Of a stretch of DNA of 64,000 bases, positions 9,155 to 18,106 are shown piece after piece. Origin of the DNA: Bordetella sp. 02P26C-1 (lineage in GTDB: Bacteria > Pseudomonadota > Gammaproteobacteria > Burkholderiales > Burkholderiaceae_B). The stretch's first letter is position 1. Every line of letters begins with the position of its first letter. Both the position numbers and the translations under genes were made by a program. The notes beneath the pieces are model-generated. The model was not told the DNA's origin, did no database searches, and saw only the letters and a program-made list of their open reading frames with translations. Location of the stretch: NCBI RefSeq assembly GCF_009763255.1, contig NZ_WSJB01000010.1, positions 219,655 to 283,654 on the forward strand, written 5' to 3'.

Positions 9155-10246
9155 TTAAGCGGCGACGGCCTGCGTCGCGCTCTGTTTAAGGATCTGGCAG
9201 ACCGCTTCGGTCACTTGCGCCGTGGTGGCGTTGCCGCCCAGATCACGGGTGTGCAGCTCGCGGTTAGCCGTCACTGCTTCAACCGCCTGCATGACGCGGC
9301 GCGCAGCGTGGTTTTCGCCCAGGTGCTCGAGCAGCATCACCACGGACCAGAACGTGCCGATGGGATTGGCGAGGCCCTTGCCCATGATGTCGAAGGCAGA
9401 GCCATGGATGGGTTCAAACATTGATGGATAGCGGCGCTCGGGATCGATGTTGCCCGTGGGCGCAATGCCCAGGCTGCCGGCCAGCGCGGCGGCGAGGTCG
9501 CTGAGAATGTCGGCGTGTAAGTTGGTGGCGACGATGGTATCCAAGGAGGCAGGGCGATTCACCATACGGGCCGTTGCCGCGTCAACGAGTTCCTTGTCCC
9601 ACCGAACATCTGGGAATTCGCGACTGATTTCGACCGCGATCTCGTCCCACATCACCATGGCATGGCGTTGTGCGTTGGATTTGGTGATGACGGTGAGATG
9701 TTTACGCGGACGCGATTGCGCCAGACGGAAGGCGAATCTCAGGATGCGTTCGACGCCTGCGCGCGTCATCATCGAAACGTCGGTGGCCGCCTCGATCGGC
9801 AGGCCTTGATGCACCCGCCCACCTACGCCCGAGTATTCGCCTTCGGAGTTTTCGCGCACGATGACCCAATCCAGTTGGTCGGGCGTGCAGCGCTTGAGCG
9901 GGGCGTCGATGCCGGGCAGGATGCGCGTGGGACGCACATTCGCGTATTGATCCAGGCCTTGGCAGATTTTCAGTCGCAGACCCCATAGCGTGATGTGGTC
10001 AGGGATGTCCGGATCGCCCGCGGAACCGAACAAAATGGCATCCTTGTCGCGCAGCGCGTCGAGTCCGTCGGCCGGCATCATGATGCCGTGCTTGCGGTAA
10101 TAGTCGCCGCCCCAATCGAAGTTCTCAAACTCGAAGGCAAACGATTTGTCGGTTTCGGCTAGCGCCTGCATGACGGCCTGTCCGGCGGGAATGACTTCCT
10201 TGCCGATGCCATCGCCGGGGATGGTTGCGATACGGTACGTTTTCAT
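9155..10246 (-). CDS. D-malate/tartrate dehydrogenase (isopropylmalate dehydrogenase family)
   Basis: This 363-residue cytoplasmic enzyme belongs to the beta-decarboxylating dehydrogenases that oxidise a hydroxyacid with NAD. Visible signatures are IPGDGIGKEV near the N-terminus, ENSEGEYSGVGG with the catalytic tyrosine, ITKSNAQR with the catalytic lysine, and the metal/substrate segment NLHADILSDLAAALAGSLG. EPIHGSAFDIMGKG is the nucleotide loop. The overall pattern fits DmlA/TtuC rather than LeuB. ATG 10246 is preceded by AGGAGT, so the 24-residue extension to 10318 is rejected. It is followed by a Bug receptor, and a DmlR-like regulator lies beyond, suggesting a malate/tartrate module. An 18-base palindrome lies upstream. 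Confidence 0.9.
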   Translation of the reverse strand: MKTYRIATIPGDGIGKEVIPAGQAVMQALAETDKSFAFEFENFDWGGDYYRKHGIMMPADGLDALRDKDAILFGSAGDPDIPDHITLWGLRLKICQGLDQYANVRPTRILPGIDAPLKRCTPDQLDWVIVRENSEGEYSGVGGRVHQGLPIEAATDVSMMTRAGVERILRFAFRLAQSRPRKHLTVITKSNAQRHAMVMWDEIAVEISREFPDVRWDKELVDAATARMVNRPASLDTIVATNLHADILSDLAAALAGSLGIAPTGNIDPERRYPSMFEPIHGSAFDIMGKGLANPIGTFWSVVMLLEHLGENHAARRVMQAVEAVTANRELHTRDLGGNATTAQVTEAVCQILKQSATQAVAA

Positions 10247-10338
10247 AGGCTGACTCCTGCTGGCGTTGATCGCCAGGTTATGCGTCAGACACTGTACCGA
10301 TCGGGAATGCACGCGCACGGGCGCGGATTCAAAGCATT

Positions 10339-10356
10339 GTTAACCTGCAGGTTAAC
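10339..10356. promoter_or_regulatory. Perfect 18-base palindrome upstream of the malate/tartrate dehydrogenase gene
   Basis: GTTAACCTGCAGGTTAAC is a perfect palindrome located 93 bases upstream of the dehydrogenase start (10246, minus strand) and downstream of the parvulin gene stop. Its form suits a homodimeric repressor or activator site. The protein is not identified; the DmlR-like LysR nearby is one candidate, but LysR sites usually have a looser T-N11-A form. Confidence 0.5.
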
Positions 10357-10410
10357 GTATAGATCAAAGCGCGGTCGGCGGGATAGTCCCGGCCGACCGA
10401 CGAGACCGAA

Positions 10411-10692
10411 TTAGTCTTGGCGCGACGTGACTTCGACCAGGTGATAGCCGAATTGCGTCTTGACCGGGCCTTGCACAACGTTCAGCGGGGCGCTGAAAAC
10501 GACTTGGTCGAATTCGCGAACCATCTGACCCGGGCGGAACGTGCCCAGGTTGCCGCCGTCACGGCTGGACGGGCAGGAGGAGTTTTCGCGGGCGACTTGC
10601 GCGAAGTCGGCGCCGCCTTCAATGGCGGCCTTGAGTTCGTTGCATTTGGCTTCGGTGGAAACGAGGATGTGGCGGGCGCTGGCTTGTGCCAT
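10411..10692 (-). CDS. ppiC: Peptidyl-prolyl cis-trans isomerase, parvulin type (PpiC)
   Basis: The 93-residue product is a single free-standing parvulin domain with no signal peptide, the same length as E. coli PpiC. It isomerises X-Pro bonds in cytoplasmic proteins. Family features are ARHILVSTEAKCNEL at the start, the loop SSCPSSRDGGNLGTFRPGQMV and the closing QFGYHLVEV. I start it at ATG 10692, preceded by CAGGAG about seven bases away; the extension to 10737 would read through that ribosome site. It appears monocistronic. Confidence 0.95.
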   Translation of the reverse strand: MAQASARHILVSTEAKCNELKAAIEGGADFAQVARENSSCPSSRDGGNLGTFRPGQMVREFDQVVFSAPLNVVQGPVKTQFGYHLVEVTSRQD

Positions 10693-11058
10693 GAAGGGCT
10701 CCTGATAAACAAGTGAAGAATAAAGGACTACGGGCAAATGATACCCGCTCCGCTCGTGCGGCCTGATAGCAGGGCTTTAGAGCGCGCTTGTGGTTGCCTA
10801 GTAACGTTTTCTAACCCTAGGACTTTCCCCTAGAAGCTCCATGATGGTGCAGGCTCGACGGGCCATGCTGATAGTTGTGACCGCCCAACCACAGAACGCG
10901 TAAGTGATTGTGAAATCAAGGAAAATTTAGGCACCCGTCACGGCGGGAATACGCGCGCCGGCATAACATTCCTAAAAGGAATGTTAAGGGTGTAGTTTAA
11001 TTCCCTTTTAGCCTGTATCAGTTTTTTGCATGATCGAGTCTTCCGGAGACCGAATTCC
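10693..11058. other. Intergenic region with a compound inverted repeat
   Basis: This stretch of about 366 bases separates the divergent ppiC and RraA-type aldolase genes. It carries presumed promoters for both. The only strong structure I see is the set of overlapping inverted repeats at 10964-11011. No convincing small gene was found. Confidence 0.5.
10964..11011 (+). promoter_or_regulatory. Overlapping alternative inverted repeats upstream of the aldolase operon
   Basis: TAACATTCC (10964-10972) and GGAATGTTA (10978-10986) form a perfect 9-bp stem with loop TAAAA. The overlapping segment CTAAAAGGAAT (10972-10982) can instead pair with ATTCCCTTTTAG (11000-11011) with one bulged C. Only one of the two can form at a time. 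The region lies 48-95 bases before the aldolase start codon, so it could be a leader switch if transcribed, or a protein-binding operator if not. Confidence 0.4.
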
Positions 11059-11730
11059 ATGCAAAACGCCTCTACCTTTACCGTCAACGCAGCCGCACCC
11101 GTGCTCAGTGCCGAGCTGGCGCAAGCTTTCCAGGGCATTGTCACGCCCCATTTGAGCGACAACCTGCACCGCCAGAGCGGCGTAGTCGGGCTGCACCGCT
11201 ATAACCGCAAGGGCAAACTGGTCGGCACCGCGCTCACGGTGAAGACGCGTCCAGGCGACAACCTCTTTATCTACAAAGCCATGACGCTGATACAGCCGGG
11301 CCATGTCTTGGTGGTGGATGCGGGCGGTGACGTGAATAATGCCTGCGTGGGCGAACTGATGAAGCTCTACTTGCAGCAGCGCGGCTGCGCGGGCTTGATC
11401 GTCAACGGCGCGATCCGCGACGTGGTGGCGTTCGAAAACGATTCGTTTCCCTGCTATGCACGCGGGCATGTGCACCGTGGACCCTATAAAGATGGCCCGG
11501 GCGAAGTCAATGTGCCGGTGACCATTGGCGGTCAGGTGATCCAGCCCGGTGATGTGATCGTGGGCGATGAGGACGGACTGGTGTCCTTCCCCGTGGCGCA
11601 AGCCGAAAGCCTGATCGAAAAAGCCCGCGCCCATGCCGCCAAGGAAGAGCGCATCATGGCCGAAATCGCCACGGGCGCGGAGCAACAAAGCTGGTTGCAC
11701 CCCGTGTTGCAAGCGAAAAACCTCCTGTGA
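11059..11730 (+). CDS. RraA-family metal-dependent pyruvate aldolase (4-hydroxy-2-oxoacid type)
   Basis: The 223-residue protein matches the RraA/HMG-aldolase fold family. Members cleave 4-hydroxy-4-methyl-2-oxoglutarate or 4-carboxy-4-hydroxy-2-oxoadipate to pyruvate and a second oxoacid, or decarboxylate oxaloacetate. Visible motifs are the metal/substrate loop GLIVNGAIRDV at about residues 120-130 with conserved Arg-Asp, and GPGEVNVPVTIGG followed by VGDEDGLVSFP. I use ATG 11059, 33 bases into the open frame, since GGAG lies about 11 bases before it. The gene overlaps the next aminotransferase gene by four bases (GTGA), so the two products probably act in sequence. RNase E inhibitor function (true RraA) is less likely in this catabolic setting. 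Confidence 0.85.
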   Translation: MQNASTFTVNAAAPVLSAELAQAFQGIVTPHLSDNLHRQSGVVGLHRYNRKGKLVGTALTVKTRPGDNLFIYKAMTLIQPGHVLVVDAGGDVNNACVGELMKLYLQQRGCAGLIVNGAIRDVVAFENDSFPCYARGHVHRGPYKDGPGEVNVPVTIGGQVIQPGDVIVGDEDGLVSFPVAQAESLIEKARAHAAKEERIMAEIATGAEQQSWLHPVLQAKNLL

Positions 11731-12962
11731 GCCGCATCATGTCTGCAAACACCACCACCGCTACATCGTTTCTCGCTCAGCGCATGAGCGTGATCAAACC
11801 CTCGCCCAGCATGGCGGCCAAGCGCCGTGTCGACCAGCTGCGCGCCGAGGGCAAGGAGATCGTCGACTTCACCATTGGTGAACCTGATCTGCCCACCCCC
11901 GCCCATATCGCTCAAGCCGGTATTGCCGCGATCCAGCGCGGCGCGGCCAAGTACACCGCGTCAGCCGGCATTCGTGAACTGCTCGTCGCTGTGCAGCAGA
12001 AGTTCCAGCGCGAGAACCAATTGTCGTTTGAACTGGATCAACTCGTTGTCGGTACGGGCGCCAAACAGTTGATCTTTTCGGCGTTGCAAGCCACCCTGAA
12101 CGCTGGCGATGAAGTCATCATCCCTACGCCGTATTGGGTCTCGTATCCCGATATGGTGCTGCTCAACGACGGCAAGCCGGTCATTCTGCCGACGACCGAA
12201 GCGCAAAACTTTAAGATCACGCCTGAATCGCTGGAAGCCGCGATCACACCGCGGACCAAGTGGCTGTTGTTGAACGCGCCTAACAATCCATCTGGTGCAA
12301 TCTATACCGAGGCCGAGCTCAAGGCGTTGCTGGATGTGCTCGCGCGCCATCCGCAGGTGTTGCTGATGGTCGATGAGATCTATGAGCACTTCTGTTATGA
12401 CGGCGTATACATATCGGCACTGACCGTGCGTCCGGAACTCGCGCCGCGCGTCATGCTCGTCAACGGTGTGTCCAAGGCATATGCGATGACCGGCTGGCGT
12501 ATCGGCTATGCCGCCGCGCCCGCTTGGTTGGCCAAGACCATCTCCACCTTGATCTCGCAATCGACCTCGTGTGCCAGCCAAATTTGCCAGATCGCGGCAG
12601 CCACCGCGTTGACGGCCGATCAGCAATGCGTGGCCGACACGGTGACGATTTATAAAGAGCGCCGCGACACGATTGTGCGCATGCTCAACGACATTGAAGG
12701 CATGTCCTGCGCCAGCCCTGCCGGCGCGTTCTATGTGTTCCCCAATGTTCAAGGTTTTGTTGGCAAGCAAACGCCTGACGGCAAGACCATCACGAACGAT
12801 CTGGATTTCGTGCACTATCTGCTGGACGCTGCCGGCGTCGCGGTTCTCGACGGCACGGCCTACGGTAACCCCGGCTATCTGCGTATGAGCTTTGCCACCG
12901 ACCTTGAGACCATCAAGACCGGTTGCGAAAAAATCGCGCAGGCTTGCCGCCAACTTCAATAA
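11727..12962 (+). CDS. Class I pyridoxal-phosphate aminotransferase (aspartate aminotransferase-like)
   Basis: This fold-type I aminotransferase moves an amino group between an amino acid and a 2-oxoacid. It shows IGEPDLPTPAH near residue 50, YWVSYPDM near 138, NAPNNPSGAIY near 190 and the PLP lysine in NGVSKAYAMTGWRIGY near 252. Length (about 411 residues) is normal. The GTG at 11727 overlaps the aldolase stop; ATG 11739, four codons downstream, is an equally possible start. Between an aldolase and an amino-acid importer, its likely job is to convert an imported amino acid into the 2-oxoacid that the aldolase cleaves. The exact substrate cannot be read from the sequence. Confidence 0.9.
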   Translation: MSRIMSANTTTATSFLAQRMSVIKPSPSMAAKRRVDQLRAEGKEIVDFTIGEPDLPTPAHIAQAGIAAIQRGAAKYTASAGIRELLVAVQQKFQRENQLSFELDQLVVGTGAKQLIFSALQATLNAGDEVIIPTPYWVSYPDMVLLNDGKPVILPTTEAQNFKITPESLEAAITPRTKWLLLNAPNNPSGAIYTEAELKALLDVLARHPQVLLMVDEIYEHFCYDGVYISALTVRPELAPRVMLVNGVSKAYAMTGWRIGYAAAPAWLAKTISTLISQSTSCASQICQIAAATALTADQQCVADTVTIYKERRDTIVRMLNDIEGMSCASPAGAFYVFPNVQGFVGKQTPDGKTITNDLDFVHYLLDAAGVAVLDGTAYGNPGYLRMSFATDLETIKTGCEKIAQACRQLQ

Positions 12963-12985
12963 CACCACACGCAAGGAAGGAAATC

Positions 12986-13816
12986 ATGGTTAAGAAGCAA
13001 ATGCTGAAGTATCTGCCTCTGGTGGCTTGCCTGGGCATGGGTAGCGTCGCGCACGCTGACGCGCTGTCGGACATCAAATCGCGCGGCACCCTGGTGTGCG
13101 GCACGCTGGGTACCTCGGAGCCCTTCAGCTTCCAAGACCCGCAGACCCGTCAGGTCGTCGGTTACGAGATCGACCTGTGCAAAGCCATCGCCGACGATCT
13201 GGGCGTCAAGCTCGATGTGAAGATGATCTCGGTGGCTGCCCGTATTCCGGAACTGGCCGGCGGCCGCGTGGACGTCGTCGCCGCGAACCTCGGTTGGACG
13301 CCCGAGCGTGCCAAACAGATCGACTACAGCTACCAGCACTACGTCAGCCCGCAAAAAATTCTGCTGCGTCGCGATGATGCTGGTTCGCTCAAGACCAACG
13401 CCGATTTCGCCGGCAAGCGCGTGAGCGCGGTGGCGGGTTCGTCGTCCGAAGCGGGCGCCAAGCGTTTGATCCCCGATGTCACGACCGTGACCTTCAAGGA
13501 TCCCCCGACCGCTTTCGTGGCCCTGCAACAGCGCAAGGTGTCCGGCTTTGTCGGTTCGGAACTCATGCTGTTGAAGTTCAAGCAAGACGCCGAGAACTCG
13601 CCCGTCCAACTGGAACTGATCGAAGAGCCGCTGTTTGTCGAGCCGTGGGGCATCGGCATGCGCAAGGGTGAATCCGCGCTGCAAGCCGAAGTCAACAAGA
13701 CGCTGACCAAGCTCGAGAACTCGGGCGAGATGCAAAAGATCTTTGATCGCTGGTTTGGTCCGGACAGCAAGTTCCCGACCAAGCGGGTGTTCAAGGTCGA
13801 AGAAATCAAGGGTTAA
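12986..13816 (+). CDS. Amino-acid ABC transporter periplasmic binding protein
   Basis: The 276-residue protein is a family 3 solute-binding protein. A Sec signal peptide covers about the first 23 residues (ends GSVAHADA). The mature part holds RGTLVCGTLGTSEPFSFQD, VGYEIDLCKAIADDLG and the closing MQKIFDRWFG typical of polar amino-acid receptors. ATG 12986 follows AAGGAAGG, so the 21-residue extension is rejected. It lies between the aminotransferase and two permease genes, so it should set the substrate of the whole operon. The ligand is unknown; an acidic or hydroxylated glutamate-like amino acid is my guess from the enzymes upstream. Confidence 0.92.
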   Translation: MVKKQMLKYLPLVACLGMGSVAHADALSDIKSRGTLVCGTLGTSEPFSFQDPQTRQVVGYEIDLCKAIADDLGVKLDVKMISVAARIPELAGGRVDVVAANLGWTPERAKQIDYSYQHYVSPQKILLRRDDAGSLKTNADFAGKRVSAVAGSSSEAGAKRLIPDVTTVTFKDPPTAFVALQQRKVSGFVGSELMLLKFKQDAENSPVQLELIEEPLFVEPWGIGMRKGESALQAEVNKTLTKLENSGEMQKIFDRWFGPDSKFPTKRVFKVEEIKG

Positions 13817-13840
13817 TCCCTCGAAGGCGGGTAGCTACTT

Positions 13841-14545
13841 ATGAACTACACATTGGATTTCGGTGCGTTACTTGATAATGGCTACCCGTCCTTGATTTGG
13901 GGTGGCTTGCTCACCACCCTGAAGATGACCTTGCTTGCCTGGATATTGGCATTCGCACTCGGCAGCCTGCTCGCCGTACTGCGCATGTTGAATATCCGGG
14001 TGTTGAACTACGTGATCATTACGTATGTGGCCTTTCATCGGAATGTGCCGATGCTCGTCCATATCCTGCTGTGGTATTTCGGCGTAGCGGCCATCATGCC
14101 GTTGGCGGTCGAGGATGTGATCAATCACATAGGCGGCGAGTTCTTCTACGCCACTATCGCTATCGGTCTGGTGACAGCGGCTTATGTCAGCGAGGATCTG
14201 CGCAGCGCGATTCGCGCGATTCCGCGCGGTCAGATGGAAGCGTCGCGCAGTCTGGGTCTGAGTTATCTGCGCACGATGCGCAAAGTCATACTGCCGCAGG
14301 CTTTCAAGATCGCCATTCCTCCTTTGACGAATCAGACGCTGCTCTTGTTCAAGAACACCAGCCTGGCCATGGCGATCGGCTTGATCGAGCTGACAGGCGC
14401 GGGCCGCGAGATCGAATCCGCGACTTTCAAGACGTTTGAGATCTATACCGTCGTGACACTGATGTACCTGGCCATTTCGCTGCTGTTGATGGTGGCGGGG
14501 GCTTATCTCTCTAAACGGGTCGCGTACGTGGCCAAGACCCGGTGA
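13841..14545 (+). CDS. Amino-acid ABC transporter permease (HisM/GltJ type), first subunit
   Basis: The 234-residue inner-membrane protein has about five membrane segments and the EAA-type cytoplasmic loop EASRSLGLSYLRTMRKVILPQAF at about 128-150, which docks on the ATPase (the core is SLGLSYLRTMRKVILPQA). It pairs with the next gene product to form a heterodimeric channel for an amino acid. The gene starts 24 bases after the binding-protein gene, and its stop overlaps the GTG of the next permease by four bases. Confidence 0.92.
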   Translation: MNYTLDFGALLDNGYPSLIWGGLLTTLKMTLLAWILAFALGSLLAVLRMLNIRVLNYVIITYVAFHRNVPMLVHILLWYFGVAAIMPLAVEDVINHIGGEFFYATIAIGLVTAAYVSEDLRSAIRAIPRGQMEASRSLGLSYLRTMRKVILPQAFKIAIPPLTNQTLLLFKNTSLAMAIGLIELTGAGREIESATFKTFEIYTVVTLMYLAISLLLMVAGAYLSKRVAYVAKTR

Positions 14546-15243
14546 CCGCCATGCTGGAAATTCTCTCGAATAACTGGTTGTTGTTGCTCGTTGGCCAGTG
14601 GCCGCACGGGCCCATCGGTGGCCTGGCCGCCACGGTGGGTTTGGCGGTGATGAGCCTGTTGCTGGCGTTCCCGTTGGGCGTATTGCTGGCGTTGGGCCGC
14701 ATCAGCAGCCATAAGATTTTTTACTGGCCGGCTACGGCCGTCGTGTATCTGGTGCGCGGCTTGCCGCTCATCATGTTTATTTTCTGGGCCTATTTCTTCC
14801 TGCCGCTGTTGATCGGGAACTCCGTCAGTGGCGTGATGACGATGGTGGCTGCTTTGGTGTTGTACGAGGGAGCCTATCTGTCGGAGATCATTCGCAGCGG
14901 CATCCAGGCCTTGCCTGCGGGGCAGATGGAGGCCGGGCGCTCGTTGGGCTTGAGCCATATGCAGACGATGCGCAAGATCGTGCTGCCGCAAGCGCTCTAC
15001 AACACGATCCCGAGTATGCTCAGTCAGTTTATCTCGACGGTGAAGGAAACCTCGCTGGGTTTCGTCATCAGCGTGCACGAGTTGACGTTTGCCGCCGCCC
15101 AGGTCAACAACATTTTGCTGACCAAACCGTTTGAAGTCTTCGCGCTGCTCGCGCTGACCTATTTCACGCTGAACCTGATTCTCACCGGCGTGGTCAAGCT
15201 TGTAGAACGCCGCATGAACGGCACCCGACCCGTCGCAGCCTAG
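14542..15243 (+). CDS. Amino-acid ABC transporter permease (HisQ/GltK type), second subunit
   Basis: This is the second channel subunit, about 233 residues, with the same build as its neighbour and the ATPase-contact loop RSLGLSHMQTMRKIVLPQAL near residue 135. The GTG at 14542 overlaps the preceding stop (GTGA), arguing for coupled translation; ATG 14551, three codons later, is a possible alternative. Having two different permease genes is typical for polar amino-acid importers of the His/Glu class. Confidence 0.92.
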   Translation: MTAMLEILSNNWLLLLVGQWPHGPIGGLAATVGLAVMSLLLAFPLGVLLALGRISSHKIFYWPATAVVYLVRGLPLIMFIFWAYFFLPLLIGNSVSGVMTMVAALVLYEGAYLSEIIRSGIQALPAGQMEAGRSLGLSHMQTMRKIVLPQALYNTIPSMLSQFISTVKETSLGFVISVHELTFAAAQVNNILLTKPFEVFALLALTYFTLNLILTGVVKLVERRMNGTRPVAA

Positions 15244-15252
15244 GGCTCACTT

Positions 15253-15975
15253 ATGATCGAATTCAAGAACGTCAGTAAATGGTATGGCGAGTATCTCGCC
15301 CTGGACAATATCAACGCGCGCGTCAAAAAAGGCGAGGTGCTTGTGGTGTGCGGGCCTTCGGGGTCGGGAAAATCCACACTGATTCGCACGGTCAACCGGC
15401 TTGAGCCCATCCAGGAAGGCAGCATCACTGTTGACGGCACGGATGTCTATAAGTGCGGCTCGATCGACGATATGCGCAGCCATATCGGCTTTGTTTTTCA
15501 GCAGTTCAATCTGTTCCCGCACATGAACGTGCTGGAAAATTTGATGATGGCGCCGGTGCTGCTCAAGCGTATGAATAAAGCCCAGGCGCGCGAGCATGCG
15601 CATGAGCTGTTGCAACGAGTCGGCATGGGGCACAAGGCCGACGCGTATCCGGGTCAGCTCTCTGGCGGTCAGCAGCAGCGTGTCGCGATTGCGCGCGCGC
15701 TGGCGATGAAACCGCGCATCATGTTGTTTGACGAGCCCACCAGCGCGCTCGATCCGGAAATGGTCAATGAAGTGCTGATGGTCATGAAGTCACTCGCCGC
15801 CGAAGGCATGACCATGGTTTGCGTGACGCACGAAATGAACTTCGCGCGCGAAGTCGCCGATACGGTCTGGTTCATGGACGCCGGCCGTATCGTCGAACAA
15901 GCGCCGCCCAAGGAATTCTTCGAGCAGCCGCAGACCGACCGCGCACGCAAATTCCTGGCCGATATCCGTCACTAA
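15253..15975 (+). CDS. Amino-acid ABC transporter ATP-binding protein (GlnQ type)
   Basis: The 240-residue ATPase powers the importer encoded just upstream. It contains Walker A GPSGSGKS at about 34-41, the Q-loop region [17 protein letters not shown], the signature LSGGQQQR near 136, Walker [15 protein letters not shown] and the H-loop THEMNFA. These are the standard features of the polar-amino-acid subfamily. It closes a six-gene run that begins with the aldolase. Its stop overlaps the convergent LysR stop by four bases. Confidence 0.95.
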   Translation: MIEFKNVSKWYGEYLALDNINARVKKGEVLVVCGPSGSGKSTLIRTVNRLEPIQEGSITVDGTDVYKCGSIDDMRSHIGFVFQQFNLFPHMNVLENLMMAPVLLKRMNKAQAREHAHELLQRVGMGHKADAYPGQLSGGQQQRVAIARALAMKPRIMLFDEPTSALDPEMVNEVLMVMKSLAAEGMTMVCVTHEMNFAREVADTVWFMDAGRIVEQAPPKEFFEQPQTDRARKFLADIRH

Positions 15976-16877
15976 GCCTTCAGCCCGCCATAGGGCTGAG
16001 AAAAATCCGCGACGTCGCGCGCTATGCGCGCGATTTCCTGATAGAACATGCTGTTGGATTGCTTGGTGTACATCGCGCAATACAAGGACGTCGGCATGAC
16101 TTTCGTGCTACGGGCCACGATCAGCTTGCGGGTGGCAAAGAGATCCGAGAAATAGTCTTCCGGCATACACGCCACTCCGAAGCCCGCCACCGCCATGCCA
16201 GCCATGGCCTGCAGGCTGTTGATGGTGAACAGATTCGACTGCGGGGTATGAGGCGCAAACCATTCGTCGTAGATCGCGTTCAGGCCCGACTCGGGATCCT
16301 GGCGGATCACGTTCAGACGCGACAAGTCCTCGGGGGTGTAGATCTTGCTGGGCGAGATCACATCGGGGCTGCCCGCCCAGACGAAACTGACCTGCCCGAT
16401 AGGCTCGGCCTCCAGATGCGGATTGCGTAGCTCGCTATGCAAGATCGCCATGTCCAGCTGCCCCTGCAGCAAGCTTTGCTGCAGATGCCAGGCCAGGCCG
16501 ATTTTGGGCTGCACCACGAGTTCGGGAAATAGCGTGCGCAGCTCGGTCATGAGCATGGGCAGCCATGTCATGGCGGTGATTTCCGTGATGCCCAGGCGTA
16601 GCGAGCCGGTAAAGGGCTTGAAGCCCTTTAACTTCAGCAGCATCTGATCGCGGCGACCTAACAGGTCGGCCGCCATGTTCAGCAGGTCTTCGCCCGTGCG
16701 TGTGAGCGTGGCCTTTTGCCGTCTGCGATCAAAGATCTGAATATTGAAGCTGGTTTCAAGCTCCTGTATCCGCTTGGTGATGGCGGACTGAGTGGTGTTG
16801 AGCCGCTCGGCCGCATTGGCGAAACTGCCCAGTTGGACCACCCAGTACAAGGCTTCGATTTGCTTGAAGGTCAGCAT
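15972..16877 (-). CDS. LysR-family transcriptional regulator
   Basis: The 301-residue protein has a LysR winged helix at residues 3-60 (recognition region [20 protein letters not shown]) and an effector-binding domain from about 92. The ligand is not predictable. It follows a Bug receptor gene by 22 bases on the same strand, so the two are likely co-transcribed, and converges on the amino-acid transporter operon. It may regulate the Bug gene, the transporter operon, or both. Confidence 0.88.
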   Translation of the reverse strand: MLTFKQIEALYWVVQLGSFANAAERLNTTQSAITKRIQELETSFNIQIFDRRRQKATLTRTGEDLLNMAADLLGRRDQMLLKLKGFKPFTGSLRLGITEITAMTWLPMLMTELRTLFPELVVQPKIGLAWHLQQSLLQGQLDMAILHSELRNPHLEAEPIGQVSFVWAGSPDVISPSKIYTPEDLSRLNVIRQDPESGLNAIYDEWFAPHTPQSNLFTINSLQAMAGMAVAGFGVACMPEDYFSDLFATRKLIVARSTKVMPTSLYCAMYTKQSNSMFYQEIARIARDVADFSQPYGGLKA

Positions 16878-16899
16878 CGTGAGCCGCGTGCAACGTTGC

Positions 16900-17871
16900 T
16901 TAGTCTACTGACGCGCCGGAGCGCTTGACAGCCGTGCCCCATTTGGCGACTTCTTGTTCGACGAACGTTTTGCCTTCTGCCGGCGTGTAGACCAACGGTT
17001 GGCCGCCGCGCTCTTGCAGCGCCTGGGTCATCTCGGGCGACTTCAGGATGGCATTGATTTTTTGGTTGAGGAAGGTGACGATCTCGCTGGGCGTTTGCGA
17101 CGGCGCGAACACCATCGCCCAACCCACGGCTTCGAAACCGGGCAGGCCCGACTCGGCCACGGTCGGCACGTCCGGCAGCTGCGGCACGCGCTTGGCGGTG
17201 GTGACGGCCAGCGGCACGGCGGATTTGGTGCCGATATGCGGCAAGGCGGCCGTGACCGAGTCCACCATCAGCGGCACATGGTTGCCGAGGAAATCCGCTT
17301 GCGCGGGGCCACTGCCCTTGTAGGGGATGTGGCGGATTTCCACCTTCGCGTCGGCCTTGAACATCTCGGCCGACAAGTGCTGCGTGCCGCCAATGCCGGC
17401 GCTCGCATAGGCCAATTCGTCCGGGTTGGCGCGGGCTTTTTCGATCAACTGGGGCAGTGTTTCGATCCCGCTTTTCGGGTTCGCCAAAAACACCAGCGGC
17501 ACGGTAAATATGCCGCCCACGGGGACAAAGTCGTTTTGCAGCGAATAGCCGGGGTGGCTGTAGAGGGTTTGGTTCACGGCCGCTGCACTGCCGCCCACCA
17601 CCAGGGTGTAGCCGTCAGGCGTGCTGCGCGCCACGAACTGCATGCCGATATTGCTGCCGGCGCCGGCCTTGTTCTCGACCACCACGGGCTGACCGACTTC
17701 CTTGGCCAGCTGCTCGCCCAGCATGCGGGCAAAGATGTCGGTTGCCTGTCCGGGAGGGAAGGGCACGACCAGATTGATGGGCCGATCCGGGTAGGCGGCG
17801 TGGGCGGCGCTGGCCGCGCTCAGGATCAAGCCGGCCATGATCGAGGCGAGGCGGGGTAAGCGTGACGACAT
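16900..17871 (-). CDS. Bug-family periplasmic solute-binding protein (TTT receptor)
   Basis: The 323-residue protein has a signal peptide of about 25 residues ending SAAHA, then [20 protein letters not shown], the diagnostic start of mature Bug proteins, followed by [12 protein letters not shown] and the closing [10 protein letters not shown]. It would bind a small carboxylate in the periplasm. No TctA/TctB partner is next to it, only a LysR regulator downstream, so it may be an orphan receptor that shares a permease or signals. Confidence 0.88.
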   Translation of the reverse strand: MSSRLPRLASIMAGLILSAASAAHAAYPDRPINLVVPFPPGQATDIFARMLGEQLAKEVGQPVVVENKAGAGSNIGMQFVARSTPDGYTLVVGGSAAAVNQTLYSHPGYSLQNDFVPVGGIFTVPLVFLANPKSGIETLPQLIEKARANPDELAYASAGIGGTQHLSAEMFKADAKVEIRHIPYKGSGPAQADFLGNHVPLMVDSVTAALPHIGTKSAVPLAVTTAKRVPQLPDVPTVAESGLPGFEAVGWAMVFAPSQTPSEIVTFLNQKINAILKSPEMTQALQERGGQPLVYTPAEGKTFVEQEVAKWGTAVKRSGASVD

Positions 17872-18007
17872 AAAAGACCTATGAATGGCTGAAACAGGAA
17901 TTCGAATAACTATCAGGAAGACCGAATCATAAGGCCCCCGGCGCGTGGATGGGCGTGCATTGTCCCCGGGATGGACGGCGAGATTTTCAGCTCGCGTTCA
18001 GCTTAAT

Positions 18008-18026
18008 GTAAATAATTCCCATTTAG
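18008..18026 (+). promoter_or_regulatory. Possible Fur box upstream of the siderophore receptor gene
   Basis: The sequence GTAAATAATTCCCATTTAG at 18008-18026 matches the 19-base Fur consensus at 10 positions by my hand alignment and contains the inverted arms TAAAT and ATTTA. It lies about 80 bases upstream of a catecholate siderophore receptor, a type of gene normally repressed by Fur with iron. The match is modest, so the call leans on context. Confidence 0.4.
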
Positions 18027-18106
18027 ACTCGGATTCGCGTTTAATGCAACTTGTGATTACAGACCGCCGTTTTGGCCCTTCGCCATCCACTTTTTGAGAA
18101 GCCCGA

